The notes beneath the pieces are model-generated. The model worked only from the letters and a program-made list of their open reading frames with translations, did no database searches and was not told the DNA's origin. From NCBI RefSeq assembly GCF_003284935.1, contig NZ_QMEV01000034.1, positions 1 to 54,966 of the forward strand: a stretch of DNA of 54,966 bases. The letters run 5' to 3'. Made by a program: the position numbers and the translations under genes. Below, piece after piece: positions 27,423 to 36,392 of the stretch (position 1 is the stretch's first letter; every line of letters starts with the position of its first letter). The stretch comes from Mycobacterium colombiense. Lineage in GTDB: Bacteria > Actinomycetota > Actinomycetes > Mycobacteriales > Mycobacteriaceae.

Positions 27423-29030
27423 TTATTCGGCGGCGGTTTCGCTTGCGGGTTTTTTCGGCAGAAACCACGCCGGAATGAACGTGCAAACCACCAGCGCCAC
27501 GGCAATCACGAATACCGCCGTATAGGCGTGGGAAAGATCGTGCACGACATTGCTCCAAAAGCCGGGCGCGAGCGACTGCGGGGGTATCGCGGTCTGGTCG
27601 ACGGGCACCCCGTTGACGGCCGACTTCTGGTGCAGCGCGGCAAGCTTGTTTGCTGCGACGATGTCCGGGCTCCGATTGAACTGATTCGTCAGGATCATCG
27701 ACATCAACGCGGTTCCCACCGAGCCGCCCACCTGGTGGCTCACGCTCATCAGCGTCGTCCCCCGGGCGATCTGATGGGGCGCGAGCGCCTGCACCGACGC
27801 GACCGACAGCGGCATCATGGTGCAGCCCATGCCCAGGCCCATGATCGCCAGCCCCACCAGCAGCGTCGGCAGATAGTGGGCCTGGGTGGCCACCCCGACG
27901 GCGAAGGCGCTCAGGCCGGCGGTGATCAGCGCAATCCCGACCAGCACGATTTTGCCCGGGCCCTGCCGGTCCACCAGCGGGCCGGTCAGCCGCATGGTCA
28001 GCATGGCGCCCAGCCCCTGCGGGATCATGTGCACGCCCGCCTGCATCGGCGTCTGGTGCAGCACCTGCTGAAAGTAGCTGGGGAGCAGCAGGCCGGCGCC
28101 GAAGAACGCCCCGGCGAAGACCAGCATCGTCACGTTGGCGTGGGTGAGCACGGGATTGCGGAACAGGCGCAGATCGATCAGCGGGTGATGGGCGTGATGC
28201 CAGGCGTGCACGACGAAGCCCGCGATCAACGCCAGGCCGATGATCGCCGGTATCACCACGTGGCGGTCGGCCACGGTGCCCCGACCCGGTACCGAGGACG
28301 CCGCGAACAGGAACATCGCCAGGCCCGGCGAGAGCAGCAGCACGCCGACGGCGTCGAAGGTTTCTGAGCGCGCGGGGTGATCGCGCGGAAACACGATGGC
28401 GGCGAGCGCGACGGTGAGGAATCCGATCGGGACGTTGATCAGAAAGATCCATCGCCAGCTCGAGGTGTCGATCAGCCAGCCGCCCAGGATCGGGCCGCCG
28501 ATCGGGGCGAGCAGCATCGGGATGCTCAGGATCGACATCAGGCGCCCGAGCCGTCCCGGGCCCGCTTCGCGGGTCAGGATCATGAACCCCAACGGCAGCA
28601 GCATGCCGCCGCCGATTCCCTGCACCATCCGAAAGACGATGAGCTGCAGGATGTTTGACGCGATCGCGCACAGCAACGAGCCCAGGATGAAGGCCACCAC
28701 CGATCCGATGAACAGGCGTTTGGTGCCGAACCGGTCGGCGGCCCACCCGGTTATCGGGATCACGGTCGCCAACGCGAGCGTGTAGCCGGTCATCGTCCAG
28801 GCCACCACGGCCTGCGAGGACGCGAACTGATCGATGAAGGTTCGCTGGGCGACGCTGACGACCGTGACGTCCAGGATCGCCATCACCGTGGCCAAGATGC
28901 ACACGCCGGAGATCCGCAACAGCGCGGCATCGAGCTTGTCGGGATATACCCGTTCCTCGACACCCGGGGCGTGGGGCGGCGGCGTTTTGGCCGCCGCATA
29001 CGAGGCCTCGTCCATGGCGTTGCTTAGCAT
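27423..29030 (-). CDS. EmrB/QacA-type MFS drug exporter (DHA2), copy 2
   Basis: A 535-residue paralogue of the preceding exporter with an ATG start. The two proteins line up along their whole length: both read ITGWAADRFGTKRLF or PVTGWAADRFGTKRLF, RMVQGIGGGMLLPL or RVVQGIGGGMLLPL, and IGGPILGGWLI. Fourteen helices are expected. It lies 141 nt upstream of copy 1 on the same strand, so the pair may be co-transcribed or have separate promoters; the gap is rather AT-rich for this genome. I recall only one such gene at this place in M. tuberculosis, so this is a tandem duplication or a loss there. Confidence 0.92.
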   Translation of the reverse strand: MLSNAMDEASYAAAKTPPPHAPGVEERVYPDKLDAALLRISGVCILATVMAILDVTVVSVAQRTFIDQFASSQAVVAWTMTGYTLALATVIPITGWAADRFGTKRLFIGSVVAFILGSLLCAIASNILQLIVFRMVQGIGGGMLLPLGFMILTREAGPGRLGRLMSILSIPMLLAPIGGPILGGWLIDTSSWRWIFLINVPIGFLTVALAAIVFPRDHPARSETFDAVGVLLLSPGLAMFLFAASSVPGRGTVADRHVVIPAIIGLALIAGFVVHAWHHAHHPLIDLRLFRNPVLTHANVTMLVFAGAFFGAGLLLPSYFQQVLHQTPMQAGVHMIPQGLGAMLTMRLTGPLVDRQGPGKIVLVGIALITAGLSAFAVGVATQAHYLPTLLVGLAIMGLGMGCTMMPLSVASVQALAPHQIARGTTLMSVSHQVGGSVGTALMSMILTNQFNRSPDIVAANKLAALHQKSAVNGVPVDQTAIPPQSLAPGFWSNVVHDLSHAYTAVFVIAVALVVCTFIPAWFLPKKPASETAAE

Positions 29031-29186
29031 ATCGAACTGATCGCCGGGCCTGGCGCTTGCGGCGTCGGCGGCCTGCGCGAATTCGTCCGGTCGCCGAAAT
29101 CAGTTATCGGGCTTGGCGCGTGCATATACGCCTGCTGTCTGCGTGTCCTTCACCATTCCGACACTTGGGATCGGCAAACTGCTGGT

Positions 29187-29891
29187 GTGTCTGGAAAATT
29201 GATCGTCTCGGTCTCGGGGATCGGTGAACGCACCCTGCCTGACGTCGAGGCGTTCTGCGCGCAAATGGACGCCCGCACGGTACCGGTGTCGTTACTCGTG
29301 GCACCCCGCCTGTCCGGCGACTACCGGCTCGACCACGACCCGGGAACCGTCGAGTGGCTGACCACCCGGCGCGCCGGCGGTGACGCCATCGTGCTGCACG
29401 GCTACGACGACGCGGTCACGAAGAAGCGCCGCGGCGAGTTCGCGATATTGCGGGCGCACGAGGCCAATCTGCGATTGATGGCCGCCGACCGGGTGCTCGA
29501 GCACCTCGGGCTGCGCACCCGGCTGTTCGCGGCGCCCGGCTGGGTGGTGTCGCCGGGCGTCGTGAAAGCGTTGCCGGGCAACGGGTTCCGGTTGCTAGCC
29601 GATCTGCACGGGATCACCGATCTGGTCCGTCACACCACCGTGCGCGCCCGAGTGCTCGGCATCGGCGAAGGCTTCCTCACCGAGCCGTGGTGGTGCCGGA
29701 TGGTGGTGCTGTCCGCCGAACGGATCGCTCGGCGCGGTGGCGTCGTGCGCGTTGCCGTCGCGGCGCGTCACCTACGGAAACCCGGGCCGCTGCAGGCCAT
29801 GGTGGACGCGGTCGACCTGGCGTTGATGCACGGCTGCGCCCCCAGCGTGTACCGCTGGGATCAGGCCAGGGCCGTGCTCGACGCCGCCTGA
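29187..29891 (+). CDS. DUF2334-type polysaccharide deacetylase-fold protein (Rv0784-like)
   Basis: A 234-residue protein with a GTG start. KLIVSVSGIGERTLPDVEAFCAQMDARTVPVSLLVAP and VLHGYDD fit the DUF2334 branch of the polysaccharide deacetylase superfamily, in which the His-Gly-Tyr-Asp-Asp segment forms part of the metal site. No signal peptide is present. It is divergent from the MFS pair (156 nt) and 47 nt upstream of the flavoprotein gene. The substrate is unknown, and the family call is by eye. Confidence 0.78.
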   Translation: MSGKLIVSVSGIGERTLPDVEAFCAQMDARTVPVSLLVAPRLSGDYRLDHDPGTVEWLTTRRAGGDAIVLHGYDDAVTKKRRGEFAILRAHEANLRLMAADRVLEHLGLRTRLFAAPGWVVSPGVVKALPGNGFRLLADLHGITDLVRHTTVRARVLGIGEGFLTEPWWCRMVVLSAERIARRGGVVRVAVAARHLRKPGPLQAMVDAVDLALMHGCAPSVYRWDQARAVLDAA

Positions 29892-29924
29892 GGCAGCGAC
29901 CGCCTGACCTGCTCGTCGGGGCAT

Positions 29925-29930
29925 TACCCT
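29925..29930 (+). promoter_or_regulatory. Putative -10 box of the FAD dehydrogenase gene (leaderless)
   Basis: TACCCT ends 8 nt before the ATG at 29939, compatible with a leaderless transcript. It supports the chosen start over upstream in-frame codons. Confidence 0.4.
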
Positions 29931-29938
29931 GGTCCGAC

Positions 29939-31606
29939 ATGAGCGATTCTTCGGTTGCGGGGTTCGGCGCTGATGCCATCGTCGTCGGGGCGGGCCTGGC
30001 CGGCCTGGTCGCCGCGTGCGAACTGGTGGATCGCGGCTTGCGGGTGCTCATCGTCGACCAGGAGAACAGCGCCAACCTCGGCGGTCAGGCCTTCTGGTCC
30101 TTCGGAGGGCTCTTCTTCGTCGACAGCCCCGAGCAGCGCCGGTTGGGCATCCGCGACAGCCACGAATTGGCGTTGCAGGACTGGCTCGGCACGGCGGCGT
30201 TCGACCGGCCCGAGGATTATTGGCCACGCCAATGGGCGCACGCCTACGTCGATTTCGCCGCGGGGGAGAAACGCAGTTGGTTGCGTTCGCGGGGGCTCAA
30301 ACTGTTCCCGTTGGTGGGCTGGGCGGAACGCGGCGGGTATGGCGCACAGGGACACGGCAATTCGGTTCCCCGCTTCCACATCACCTGGGGAACCGGGCCG
30401 GCGCTGGTGGAGATCTTCGCCCGTCAGTTGCGCGACCGCTCATCGGTGCGCTTCGCGCATCGCCATCAGGTCGACGAGTTGATCGTCGAGGGCGAGGCGG
30501 TGACCGGCGTGCGGGGCGCCGTGCTGGAGCCCTCCGCCACCCCGCGGGGCGTCGCGTCGTCGCGAAAAGCGTTAGGTCAGTTCGAGTTTCGTGCCGATGC
30601 CGTGATCGTCACCAGTGGTGGCATCGGGGCCAATCACGAGCTGGTGCGCAAAAATTGGCCCACACGCATGGGCCGCGTCCCCGAGCAACTGCTCAGCGGG
30701 GTGCCGGCCCATGTCGACGGCCGGATGATCGGGATTTCGCAGCGGGCCGGCGCGCGGGTGATCAACCCCGACCGCATGTGGCACTACGTCGAGGGCATCA
30801 CCAACTACGACCCGATCTGGCCGCTGCACGGCATCCGCATCATCCCCGGCCCGTCGTCGCTGTGGCTGGACGCGAACGGCAACCGGTTGCCGGTGCCGCT
30901 GTATCCGGGCTTCGACACGCTGGGCACCTTGGAGTACATCACCAAATCCGGGTTTGATTACACCTGGTTTGTGTTGAACGCCAAGATCATTGAGAAGGAA
31001 TTCGCGCTCTCCGGGCAGGAACAGAATCCTGACCTGACCGGGCAGAGCATTCGCCAGCTGCTGCGCAACCGGGCCAGCTCCGGGCCGCCGGGACCGGTGC
31101 AGGCGTTTGTCGACCGCGGCGTGGACTTCGTCAGCGCGGACTCGTTGCGAGACTTGGTGACTGCGATGAACAAGCTGCCCGATGTGCAGCCGCTGGACTA
31201 CGCGACGGTCGAGGCCGAGGTCACCGCGCGGGATCGGGAAGTGGCCAACAAGTTCAGCAAGGACGGGCAGATCACGGCGATCCGCGCCGCCCGCAACTAT
31301 TTGGGTGATCGGCTGGGGCGGGTGGTCGCCCCGCATCGACTGACCGATCCCAAGGCCGGGCCGATGATCGCGGTCAAGCTGCATATCCTGACCCGAAAAA
31401 CGTTGGGCGGCATCGAAACCGACCTGGCCTCGCGGGTGCTGAAGGCCGACGGCACGCCGTTGAGCGGTCTGTATGCCGCCGGCGAGGTCGCCGGGTTCGG
31501 GGGAGGCGGCGTGCACGGCTATCGCGCGCTGGAGGGCACCTTTTTGGGCGGCTGCATCTTCTCCGGGCGCGCCGCCGGGCGCGGCGCCGCCGACGACATC
31601 ACGTAG
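29939..31606 (+). CDS. FAD-binding dehydrogenase (Rv0785-like)
   Basis: A 555-residue flavoprotein. The ATG at 29939 is chosen because it immediately precedes the Rossmann motif AIVVGAGLAGLVAACELVDRG; the open frame further upstream overlaps the DUF2334 gene. GGQAFWSFGGLFFVDS and the C-terminal GLYAAGEVAGFGGGGVHGYRALEGTFLGG are typical of the fumarate reductase/3-ketosteroid dehydrogenase superfamily (FAD_binding_2). It probably removes hydrogen across a C-C bond of a steroid-like or organic acid substrate. It converges on the metallo-hydrolase gene with 66 nt between. Confidence 0.9.
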   Translation: MSDSSVAGFGADAIVVGAGLAGLVAACELVDRGLRVLIVDQENSANLGGQAFWSFGGLFFVDSPEQRRLGIRDSHELALQDWLGTAAFDRPEDYWPRQWAHAYVDFAAGEKRSWLRSRGLKLFPLVGWAERGGYGAQGHGNSVPRFHITWGTGPALVEIFARQLRDRSSVRFAHRHQVDELIVEGEAVTGVRGAVLEPSATPRGVASSRKALGQFEFRADAVIVTSGGIGANHELVRKNWPTRMGRVPEQLLSGVPAHVDGRMIGISQRAGARVINPDRMWHYVEGITNYDPIWPLHGIRIIPGPSSLWLDANGNRLPVPLYPGFDTLGTLEYITKSGFDYTWFVLNAKIIEKEFALSGQEQNPDLTGQSIRQLLRNRASSGPPGPVQAFVDRGVDFVSADSLRDLVTAMNKLPDVQPLDYATVEAEVTARDREVANKFSKDGQITAIRAARNYLGDRLGRVVAPHRLTDPKAGPMIAVKLHILTRKTLGGIETDLASRVLKADGTPLSGLYAAGEVAGFGGGGVHGYRALEGTFLGGCIFSGRAAGRGAADDIT

Positions 31607-31672
31607 CGGGCTGATGTGGCCCGCCGGACCGCGAGCGTCACGCCAGCATGACACGAGCCAATCGCGAACCCG

Positions 31673-32311
31673 CTAGAACGTGACGGCGTCTTCCTCGGGC
31701 AGCACCTGGAAGTCGGTGCTGGTCATCTCCGTCAAGCGTCCGTAGTAGATGCCCCGCGCGTCCGGGGCGATGATCCCCTGATGAATGGGAACGGCCCGCT
31801 GGGGGGCCACCGCACGCAGGTAGTCGACCGCCTCGGACACCTTCATCCACGGCGCGGCCGCGGGCGTGGCCAAGACGTCCACCGGCTCGTCGGGCACGAA
31901 CAGCGCGTCACCGGGGTGCATCAGCCGGGCACGATGGTCGGCGTCGCCCACCAGAAACGAAATGTTTTCTATCACAGGGATTTCGGGGTGGATGACCGCG
32001 TGCTTGCCGCCGACGGCGCGCACGGTCAGTTCACCGATCTTCAGCTCGTCGCCGACATGGACCGCCCGGCAGGGCGCGCCCAGTTGCGCGGTGGTCTGCG
32101 GGTCGGCGTAGAGCACCGCGTCCGGGTTACCCTCCAGCAGTGCCGGCAGCCGGTTGACGTCGACATGGTCGGGATGCTGATGGGTGATCAAGATGGCGGT
32201 CAAGCCGGTGATTCCCTCGAAGCCGTGCGCGAAGGTACCGGGGTCAAAGAGCACGCGGGTGTGGTCGAACTCGGCAAGTAGGCACGAATGGCCGAAATGC
32301 GTCAGTTGCAT
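31673..32311 (-). CDS. Metallo-beta-lactamase-fold hydrolase, UlaG-like (Rv0786c-like)
   Basis: A 212-residue protein. The ATG at 32311 gives MQLTHFGHSCLLAEF, the standard start of this branch; the long open frame upstream is a shadow of the divergent secreted protein. The metal-binding HxHxDH motif is LITHQHPDHVDV, with later ligand candidates in GGKHAVIHPEIP and RLMHPGDALF. It hydrolyses an unknown ester, lactone or phosphodiester. Its start is 18 nt from that of the divergent gene, and CACAAT (the minus strand of 32319-32324) may be a leaderless -10 box. Confidence 0.9.
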   Translation of the reverse strand: MQLTHFGHSCLLAEFDHTRVLFDPGTFAHGFEGITGLTAILITHQHPDHVDVNRLPALLEGNPDAVLYADPQTTAQLGAPCRAVHVGDELKIGELTVRAVGGKHAVIHPEIPVIENISFLVGDADHRARLMHPGDALFVPDEPVDVLATPAAAPWMKVSEAVDYLRAVAPQRAVPIHQGIIAPDARGIYYGRLTEMTSTDFQVLPEEDAVTF

Positions 32312-32329
32312 ATCTACGATTGTGCCTTG

Positions 32330-33022
32330 ATGGACACGCTGCCGATACGCATGATCCTGGCCACGATGCTGGTCGCCGGCAGCTTCGCGGTCGCCCTGGT
32401 TGTCGTCATTCCCGCGCACGCCGAGCCGGAGACGTGCCCGGCGCTGTGCGATCGGATCCCCAACACCGCGTGGATCGATCAGCATGCGGTGCCGCTGGAC
32501 GCCGTGTATCACTGGCCCGCGCTGGCCGGCCAGGCGGTGCAGACGACCGGTTCGGCGCCCGCGCCGCGTTTCCGGTTCGAGGAGCTGTGCGCGGCGCCGG
32601 CGATACCGCAGGACTCTCGTGAGTCGGCCGTCGCGGCGCGCTCGACGGTTCAGCATCCCGACGGGCAGTGGCAACTGCAGGCCCAGATCTTGCACTGGCG
32701 TGGTGACACGGCCCGCGGCGGCGCGACCGCGGTCACGGCGTTCAGCAACGCCGTCGCCGCGCTGCGGGCCTGCCAGCAGCGCGCACCCCAGGAGTCGCCG
32801 TCGCTGACCAGCGACGAGACGAACCGGATGGCCGCCGTGATCAGCGGCCCGGTGGTGATGCACACCTATCTGTTCGCCCACCCGGCCAGCAGCACAATCA
32901 GCGAGGTCACGCTCTGGTCGACGGCGCCGCCGCAGGCGTCCTGGCCGGCGATGGCGGACGATCCGGTGCTGGGCGCCATGAGCGCGCCGCTGTGCGAGGC
33001 CTACATTGGCTCGTGCCCGTGA
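32330..33022 (+). CDS. Secreted protein with signal peptide (Rv0787-like)
   Basis: A 230-residue protein. The ATG at 32330 gives a classic Sec signal: MDTLPIR, a hydrophobic core ILATMLVAGSFAVALVVVI, then PAHA as the cleavage site before EPETCPALC. Upstream in-frame ATGs would lie in the divergent hydrolase gene. The mature part has several cysteines (CPALC, ELC, ACQQ, SAPLC, GSCP), likely paired in disulfides outside the membrane. No known domain is recognised. It lies 64 nt upstream of purS, as Rv0787 does. Confidence 0.78.
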   Translation: MDTLPIRMILATMLVAGSFAVALVVVIPAHAEPETCPALCDRIPNTAWIDQHAVPLDAVYHWPALAGQAVQTTGSAPAPRFRFEELCAAPAIPQDSRESAVAARSTVQHPDGQWQLQAQILHWRGDTARGGATAVTAFSNAVAALRACQQRAPQESPSLTSDETNRMAAVISGPVVMHTYLFAHPASSTISEVTLWSTAPPQASWPAMADDPVLGAMSAPLCEAYIGSCP

Positions 33023-33047
33023 CCCCGAGCTGCGCTTTCGCCGGTAG

Positions 33048-33072
33048 AGTTGGCGCGGAAACGCCAACTTTT
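33048..33072 (+). promoter_or_regulatory. Hairpin before purS
   Basis: AGTTGGCG (33048-33055), loop CGGAAA, CGCCAACT (33062-33069), then TT: a perfect 8-bp stem ending 4 nt before the AGGAGGA ribosome site of purS. It could be a small terminator, an attenuator or an operator. A TAGAGT -10-like box overlaps its left arm (33045-33050). Confidence 0.55.
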
Positions 33073-33086
33073 CAGGAGGAGCGCCG

Positions 33087-33326
33087 GTGGCCCGGGTGAT
33101 CGTAAGCGTGATGCCCAAAGCGGAGATTCTCGACCCGCAGGGTCAGGCGATTGTCGGCGCGCTGGGTCGGCTCGGACATCCGGGAATCTCGGAAGTGCGG
33201 CAAGGCAAACGCTTTGAGCTCGAAGTCGACGACAGCGTCGATGATTCGGCGCTCGCCGAGATCGCCGAATCGCTGCTGGCGAACACGGTGATCGAGGACT
33301 GGTCCATCAGCCGGGAGACACCGTGA
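33087..33326 (+). CDS. purS: Phosphoribosylformylglycinamidine synthase subunit PurS
   Basis: A 79-residue protein with a GTG start 6 nt after a strong AGGAGGA ribosome site. [18 protein letters not shown] and [12 protein letters not shown] are the PurS signature. It forms the small bridging subunit of the FGAM synthase complex with PurQ and PurL, passing ammonia between them. The stop overlaps the purQ start (GTGA). The purL gene of the window codes for the small PurL type that needs this subunit. Confidence 0.96.
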   Translation: MARVIVSVMPKAEILDPQGQAIVGALGRLGHPGISEVRQGKRFELEVDDSVDDSALAEIAESLLANTVIEDWSISRETP

Positions 33327-33997
33327 CGGCACGCATCGGGATCATCACCTTTCCCGGCACGCTCGACGACGTGGACGCCGCCCGCGCGGCGCGCCGCGTC
33401 GGGGCCGAGCCGGTCAGCCTCTGGCACGCCGACGCCGATCTCAAGGGCGTCGACGCCGTGGTGGTGCCCGGCGGCTTCTCCTACGGTGACTACCTGCGGG
33501 CCGGTGCGATCGCCAGGTTCGCCCCGGTGATGACCGAGGTGGTGGCGGCCGCCCGGGGCGGCATGCCGGTGTTGGGCATCTGCAACGGTTTTCAGGTGCT
33601 CTGCGAGGCGGGACTGCTACCCGGTGCCCTGACGCGCAATGTGGGTCTGCACTTCATCTGTCGCGACGTGTGGCTGCGGGTGGCCTCGACCTCGACGGCG
33701 TGGACGTCGCGCTTCGAGCCGGACGCGGATCTGCTGGTCCCGCTGAAATCCGGCGAGGGGCGTTACGTGGCGCCCGCCGAGGTGATCGAGGAGCTCGAGG
33801 GCGAGGGGCGGGTGGTGTTCCGCTACCACGAGAACGCCAACGGCTCGCTGCACGACATCGCCGGGGTGAGCTCCGCCAACGGCCGCGTGGTGGGTCTGAT
33901 GCCGCATCCCGAGCACGCCATCGAAGCGCTGACCGGGCCGTCGGATGACGGCCTGGGCCTGTTCTATTCGGTGCTGGACGGCGTGCTCGCGGGCTGA
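33323..33997 (+). CDS. purQ: Phosphoribosylformylglycinamidine synthase subunit PurQ (glutaminase)
   Basis: A 224-residue class I glutamine amidotransferase with a GTG start coupled to purS. The nucleophile is Cys87 in GICNGFQVL; the His and Glu partners are in MPHPEHAIE near the C-terminus. [16 protein letters not shown] is a PurQ hallmark. It frees ammonia from glutamine for PurL. The last 34 nt overlap the 3' end of the convergent acyltransferase gene. Confidence 0.97.
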   Translation: MTARIGIITFPGTLDDVDAARAARRVGAEPVSLWHADADLKGVDAVVVPGGFSYGDYLRAGAIARFAPVMTEVVAAARGGMPVLGICNGFQVLCEAGLLPGALTRNVGLHFICRDVWLRVASTSTAWTSRFEPDADLLVPLKSGEGRYVAPAEVIEELEGEGRVVFRYHENANGSLHDIAGVSSANGRVVGLMPHPEHAIEALTGPSDDGLGLFYSVLDGVLAG

Positions 33998-35379
33998 GCG
34001 GAAACCCCTGCGGCGTCGCGTAATTCGGCAAAGGACGCGCCGATGGCGTCGGTGGCCTCGTGCGGGTCGTTGAAAGTCCGGTCGTCGGTGAGCACCGCGA
34101 TGCCGAGTCGGTCGACATAACTCCACACGGTGATGTTGACCGGGGCGCCGGGGGACAGCACGCCGGTGGAGTAGATCTCGCTGACGGCCGCGCCGCCGAA
34201 GTGGCCCCGTTCGCGCGGGCCCACGACGCTGGACACCGCGACGTTCATCAGCTTGTTCGGCGCGTCGCGCAGGCCCAGCCATCGGAACGCGGCGGGGGCG
34301 AAGGCGCTCGGCAGGTAGGCCATCATTTTCCCGTAGAGCTCCGGGCCCAGGACTTCGTGGTCCTCCTTGGCGATCTTGGTGGCCAGGGCGACCAGGCGGG
34401 CCCGTTCCACGGCGTCGTCGACGTGGACCGGCAACGAGATCATCAGCCCGCTGATCTCGTTGCCGGTGATCCGGTCCGACTTGTCGGTGGCCGTCGGGAC
34501 CGAGGCGATGATCGGCCGATCGGCCGCGCCGTCATAGGCCAGCAACAGCGTTCGCAACCCCCCGGCCGCCATCGCCAGCACGACGTCGTTCACCGTGATG
34601 CCCAAGGCTTTTGCCGTCGCCTTGACCTCGGGCAGCGACAACGAGGTGCTGGCGAACCAGCGCCGCGGCGAGACGACATGGTTGAGGAAGGTCGGCGGTG
34701 CGTCGAACGCGTCGGCCAGGTCGGGGTGATCGCCGCGCTCGCGGGACCGGCGGCGCACCCGCATCATCCCGACGGCCGCGTCCTTGAGTAGCCCGGGCAG
34801 CTCGCCGATCTGCCGGACATGGTCGCGCGCCGCCGCGCGCAACAGGTCGGCGTTGGACATCGTGACGCCGGCTTCGTCGTTGTCGCGCTCATCGGTGCGC
34901 CCGTCGCGCAGGTCCATCGCGCGGGCCAGCAGGTTGACCGAGGCGACGCCGTCGGCCAGCGCGTGATGGACCTTGCCGACCAAGGCGAACCGCCCACCGG
35001 CCAGCCCCTCGGCGAAATGGAACTCCCACAGCGGGCGGCTGCGGTCCAGCGGAACCGACGCCACCTCGCCGATCACCTGGTCGAGCTCGCGGCGCCCCCC
35101 CGGGGCGGGCACCCGCACTCGGCGCAGGTGGTAGTCCAGGTCGACCTCGCAATTCTCCTGCCACATCGGGTGATGCAGATGCCAGGGGATGTCAACGAGC
35201 TTGTAGCGCAACGGTTCCAGCAGATGGAGCCGGCGACGCACGTGGCGGCGGAAGGCGTCGAATCCGAACTCGCCGTCCACGTCCGCGGGGTCGATGACAG
35301 CCACCTTCAGGGTGTGCGTGTGCAGGTTGGGCGTCTCGCTGTAGAGCAGCATCGCGTCCATACCGTTGAGTCGTTTCAC
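33964..35379 (-). CDS. Wax ester synthase/diacylglycerol acyltransferase (WS/DGAT)
   Basis: A 471-residue acyltransferase. The GTG start has a GGAGG ribosome site 6-7 nt upstream and gives [20 protein letters not shown], the WS/DGAT opening. The catalytic HHxxxDG is VHHALADG (His138, His139, Asp143), and [14 protein letters not shown] and [12 protein letters not shown] are further family motifs. It makes triacylglycerol or wax esters from acyl-CoA at the membrane. With the LPLAT gene 49 nt upstream it forms a likely lipid-assembly pair. I do not recall this pair after purQ in M. tuberculosis. Its tail overlaps purQ. Confidence 0.93.
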   Translation of the reverse strand: MKRLNGMDAMLLYSETPNLHTHTLKVAVIDPADVDGEFGFDAFRRHVRRRLHLLEPLRYKLVDIPWHLHHPMWQENCEVDLDYHLRRVRVPAPGGRRELDQVIGEVASVPLDRSRPLWEFHFAEGLAGGRFALVGKVHHALADGVASVNLLARAMDLRDGRTDERDNDEAGVTMSNADLLRAAARDHVRQIGELPGLLKDAAVGMMRVRRRSRERGDHPDLADAFDAPPTFLNHVVSPRRWFASTSLSLPEVKATAKALGITVNDVVLAMAAGGLRTLLLAYDGAADRPIIASVPTATDKSDRITGNEISGLMISLPVHVDDAVERARLVALATKIAKEDHEVLGPELYGKMMAYLPSAFAPAAFRWLGLRDAPNKLMNVAVSSVVGPRERGHFGGAAVSEIYSTGVLSPGAPVNITVWSYVDRLGIAVLTDDRTFNDPHEATDAIGASFAELRDAAGVSAQPASTPSSTE

Positions 35380-35428
35380 AGGTCACCTCCCCGTGCCGAC
35401 GCATCCCGGCGAAACGCCCCGGTCATCG

Positions 35429-36244
35429 TCAGCCCAGGATCGGGAACCGGCGCTGCTCGGCCAGCCGCTGCAGCGCGGCCTCCATGACGGCGCGCACGTG
35501 GGTGTCGACTTCGTCGACGTCGGGGTCTTCGCCGAATTGGGCGGTGATGTCGATCGGCTCGAGAACCTCGGTGACGACCTTTGCCGGCAGGGGCACGTTG
35601 GGCGGGAAGATCACGCTCAGCCCGAACGGGAAGCCGACGCTGATCGGCAGGATGTCCATCCGGGCCTTGGTCAGCCCCAGCTTGCGGGCCAGCCAGTTGC
35701 CGCGGGTCAAGAACAGCTGGGTCTCCTGGGCGCCGATCGAGACCGTCGGCACGATGGGCACTCCGGCTTCGATGGCGGTCCGCACGTATCCGGTGCGGCC
35801 ATTGAAGTCGATCGTGTTCGCGCTGAAGGTCGGCCGGTAGGAGTCGTAGTCGCCACCCGGGAACACCAGCACCACCGCGCCGGAATGCAGTGCGGTGGCG
35901 GCGTTTTCGCGGCTGGCCTCGATCACCCCGAGGCGGCGGAGCCAGCCGTCCAAGGGGCCGATGAACAGGCCGTAGTGGCCCAGGGTGTAGACCGGCCGGT
36001 CGTAGCCGAAGCGTTCGTAGAAGGCGGGGGAGAAGATCAACACGTCCGGGGTCAGCATGCCGCCCGAGTGATTGGACACCACCAGGGCTCCGCCCGAGGG
36101 CGGGATGTTGTCGATGTTGCGCACCTCGGCGCGGTAATACCGTTTGATGGCCGGCCCGAGCACTTTGGTGACCTGTTCGGTGAAGGCCGGATCCCATTTG
36201 GCGGTTTCCTGGTTGTCCGCCGCCTCCACACCGTTGCCCGTCAT
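35429..36244 (-). CDS. Lysophospholipid/monoacylglycerol acyltransferase-like (LPLAT) protein
   Basis: A 271-residue acyltransferase with an ATG start. The active-site box is VVSNHSGGMLTPDVLIF (Asn-His with a spaced Asp), followed by FPGGDYDSYRP and GVPIVPTVSIGAQET, the pattern of the MGAT-like LPLAT group more than of PlsC. A hydrophobic stretch near 80-100 may anchor it to the membrane. It probably transfers an acyl chain onto a lysolipid or monoacylglycerol, making the substrate for the WS/DGAT next to it. It is divergent from the epimerase gene. Confidence 0.88.
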   Translation of the reverse strand: MTGNGVEAADNQETAKWDPAFTEQVTKVLGPAIKRYYRAEVRNIDNIPPSGGALVVSNHSGGMLTPDVLIFSPAFYERFGYDRPVYTLGHYGLFIGPLDGWLRRLGVIEASRENAATALHSGAVVLVFPGGDYDSYRPTFSANTIDFNGRTGYVRTAIEAGVPIVPTVSIGAQETQLFLTRGNWLARKLGLTKARMDILPISVGFPFGLSVIFPPNVPLPAKVVTEVLEPIDITAQFGEDPDVDEVDTHVRAVMEAALQRLAEQRRFPILG

Positions 36245-36320
36245 GGCTCCCCGCTGTCCGTACTGCGCTCTTTGCTATTTGTTGCCGGTGTGACGCCGGT
36301 CTCAAACCTGGACCCCTGGC

Positions 36321-36332
36321 TAGCATATGCTA
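36321..36332. promoter_or_regulatory. Perfect palindrome TAGCATATGCTA
   Basis: A 12-bp perfect palindrome in the 148-nt gap between the LPLAT gene and the divergent epimerase. It is AT-rich for this genome and placed to control one or both promoters. Candidate operator; the binding protein is unknown. Confidence 0.55.
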
Positions 36333-36333
36333 C

Positions 36334-36348
36334 TCTCCATTTAGGAGA
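36334..36348. promoter_or_regulatory. Inverted repeat TCTCC-ATTTA-GGAGA
   Basis: Five-bp arms around an AT-rich centre, starting 2 nt after the TAGCATATGCTA palindrome. The two sites together may form one composite operator. Confidence 0.4.
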
Positions 36349-36392
36349 ATGTCATATCCGTTTGCTGGGGGGCAAGCGAGCAGTGGGGGAGC

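Noticed and set aside
31607..31672. Possible terminator between convergent flavoprotein and hydrolase genes.
   Set aside because: Only 4-bp GTCA/TGAC arms and no T-run were found.
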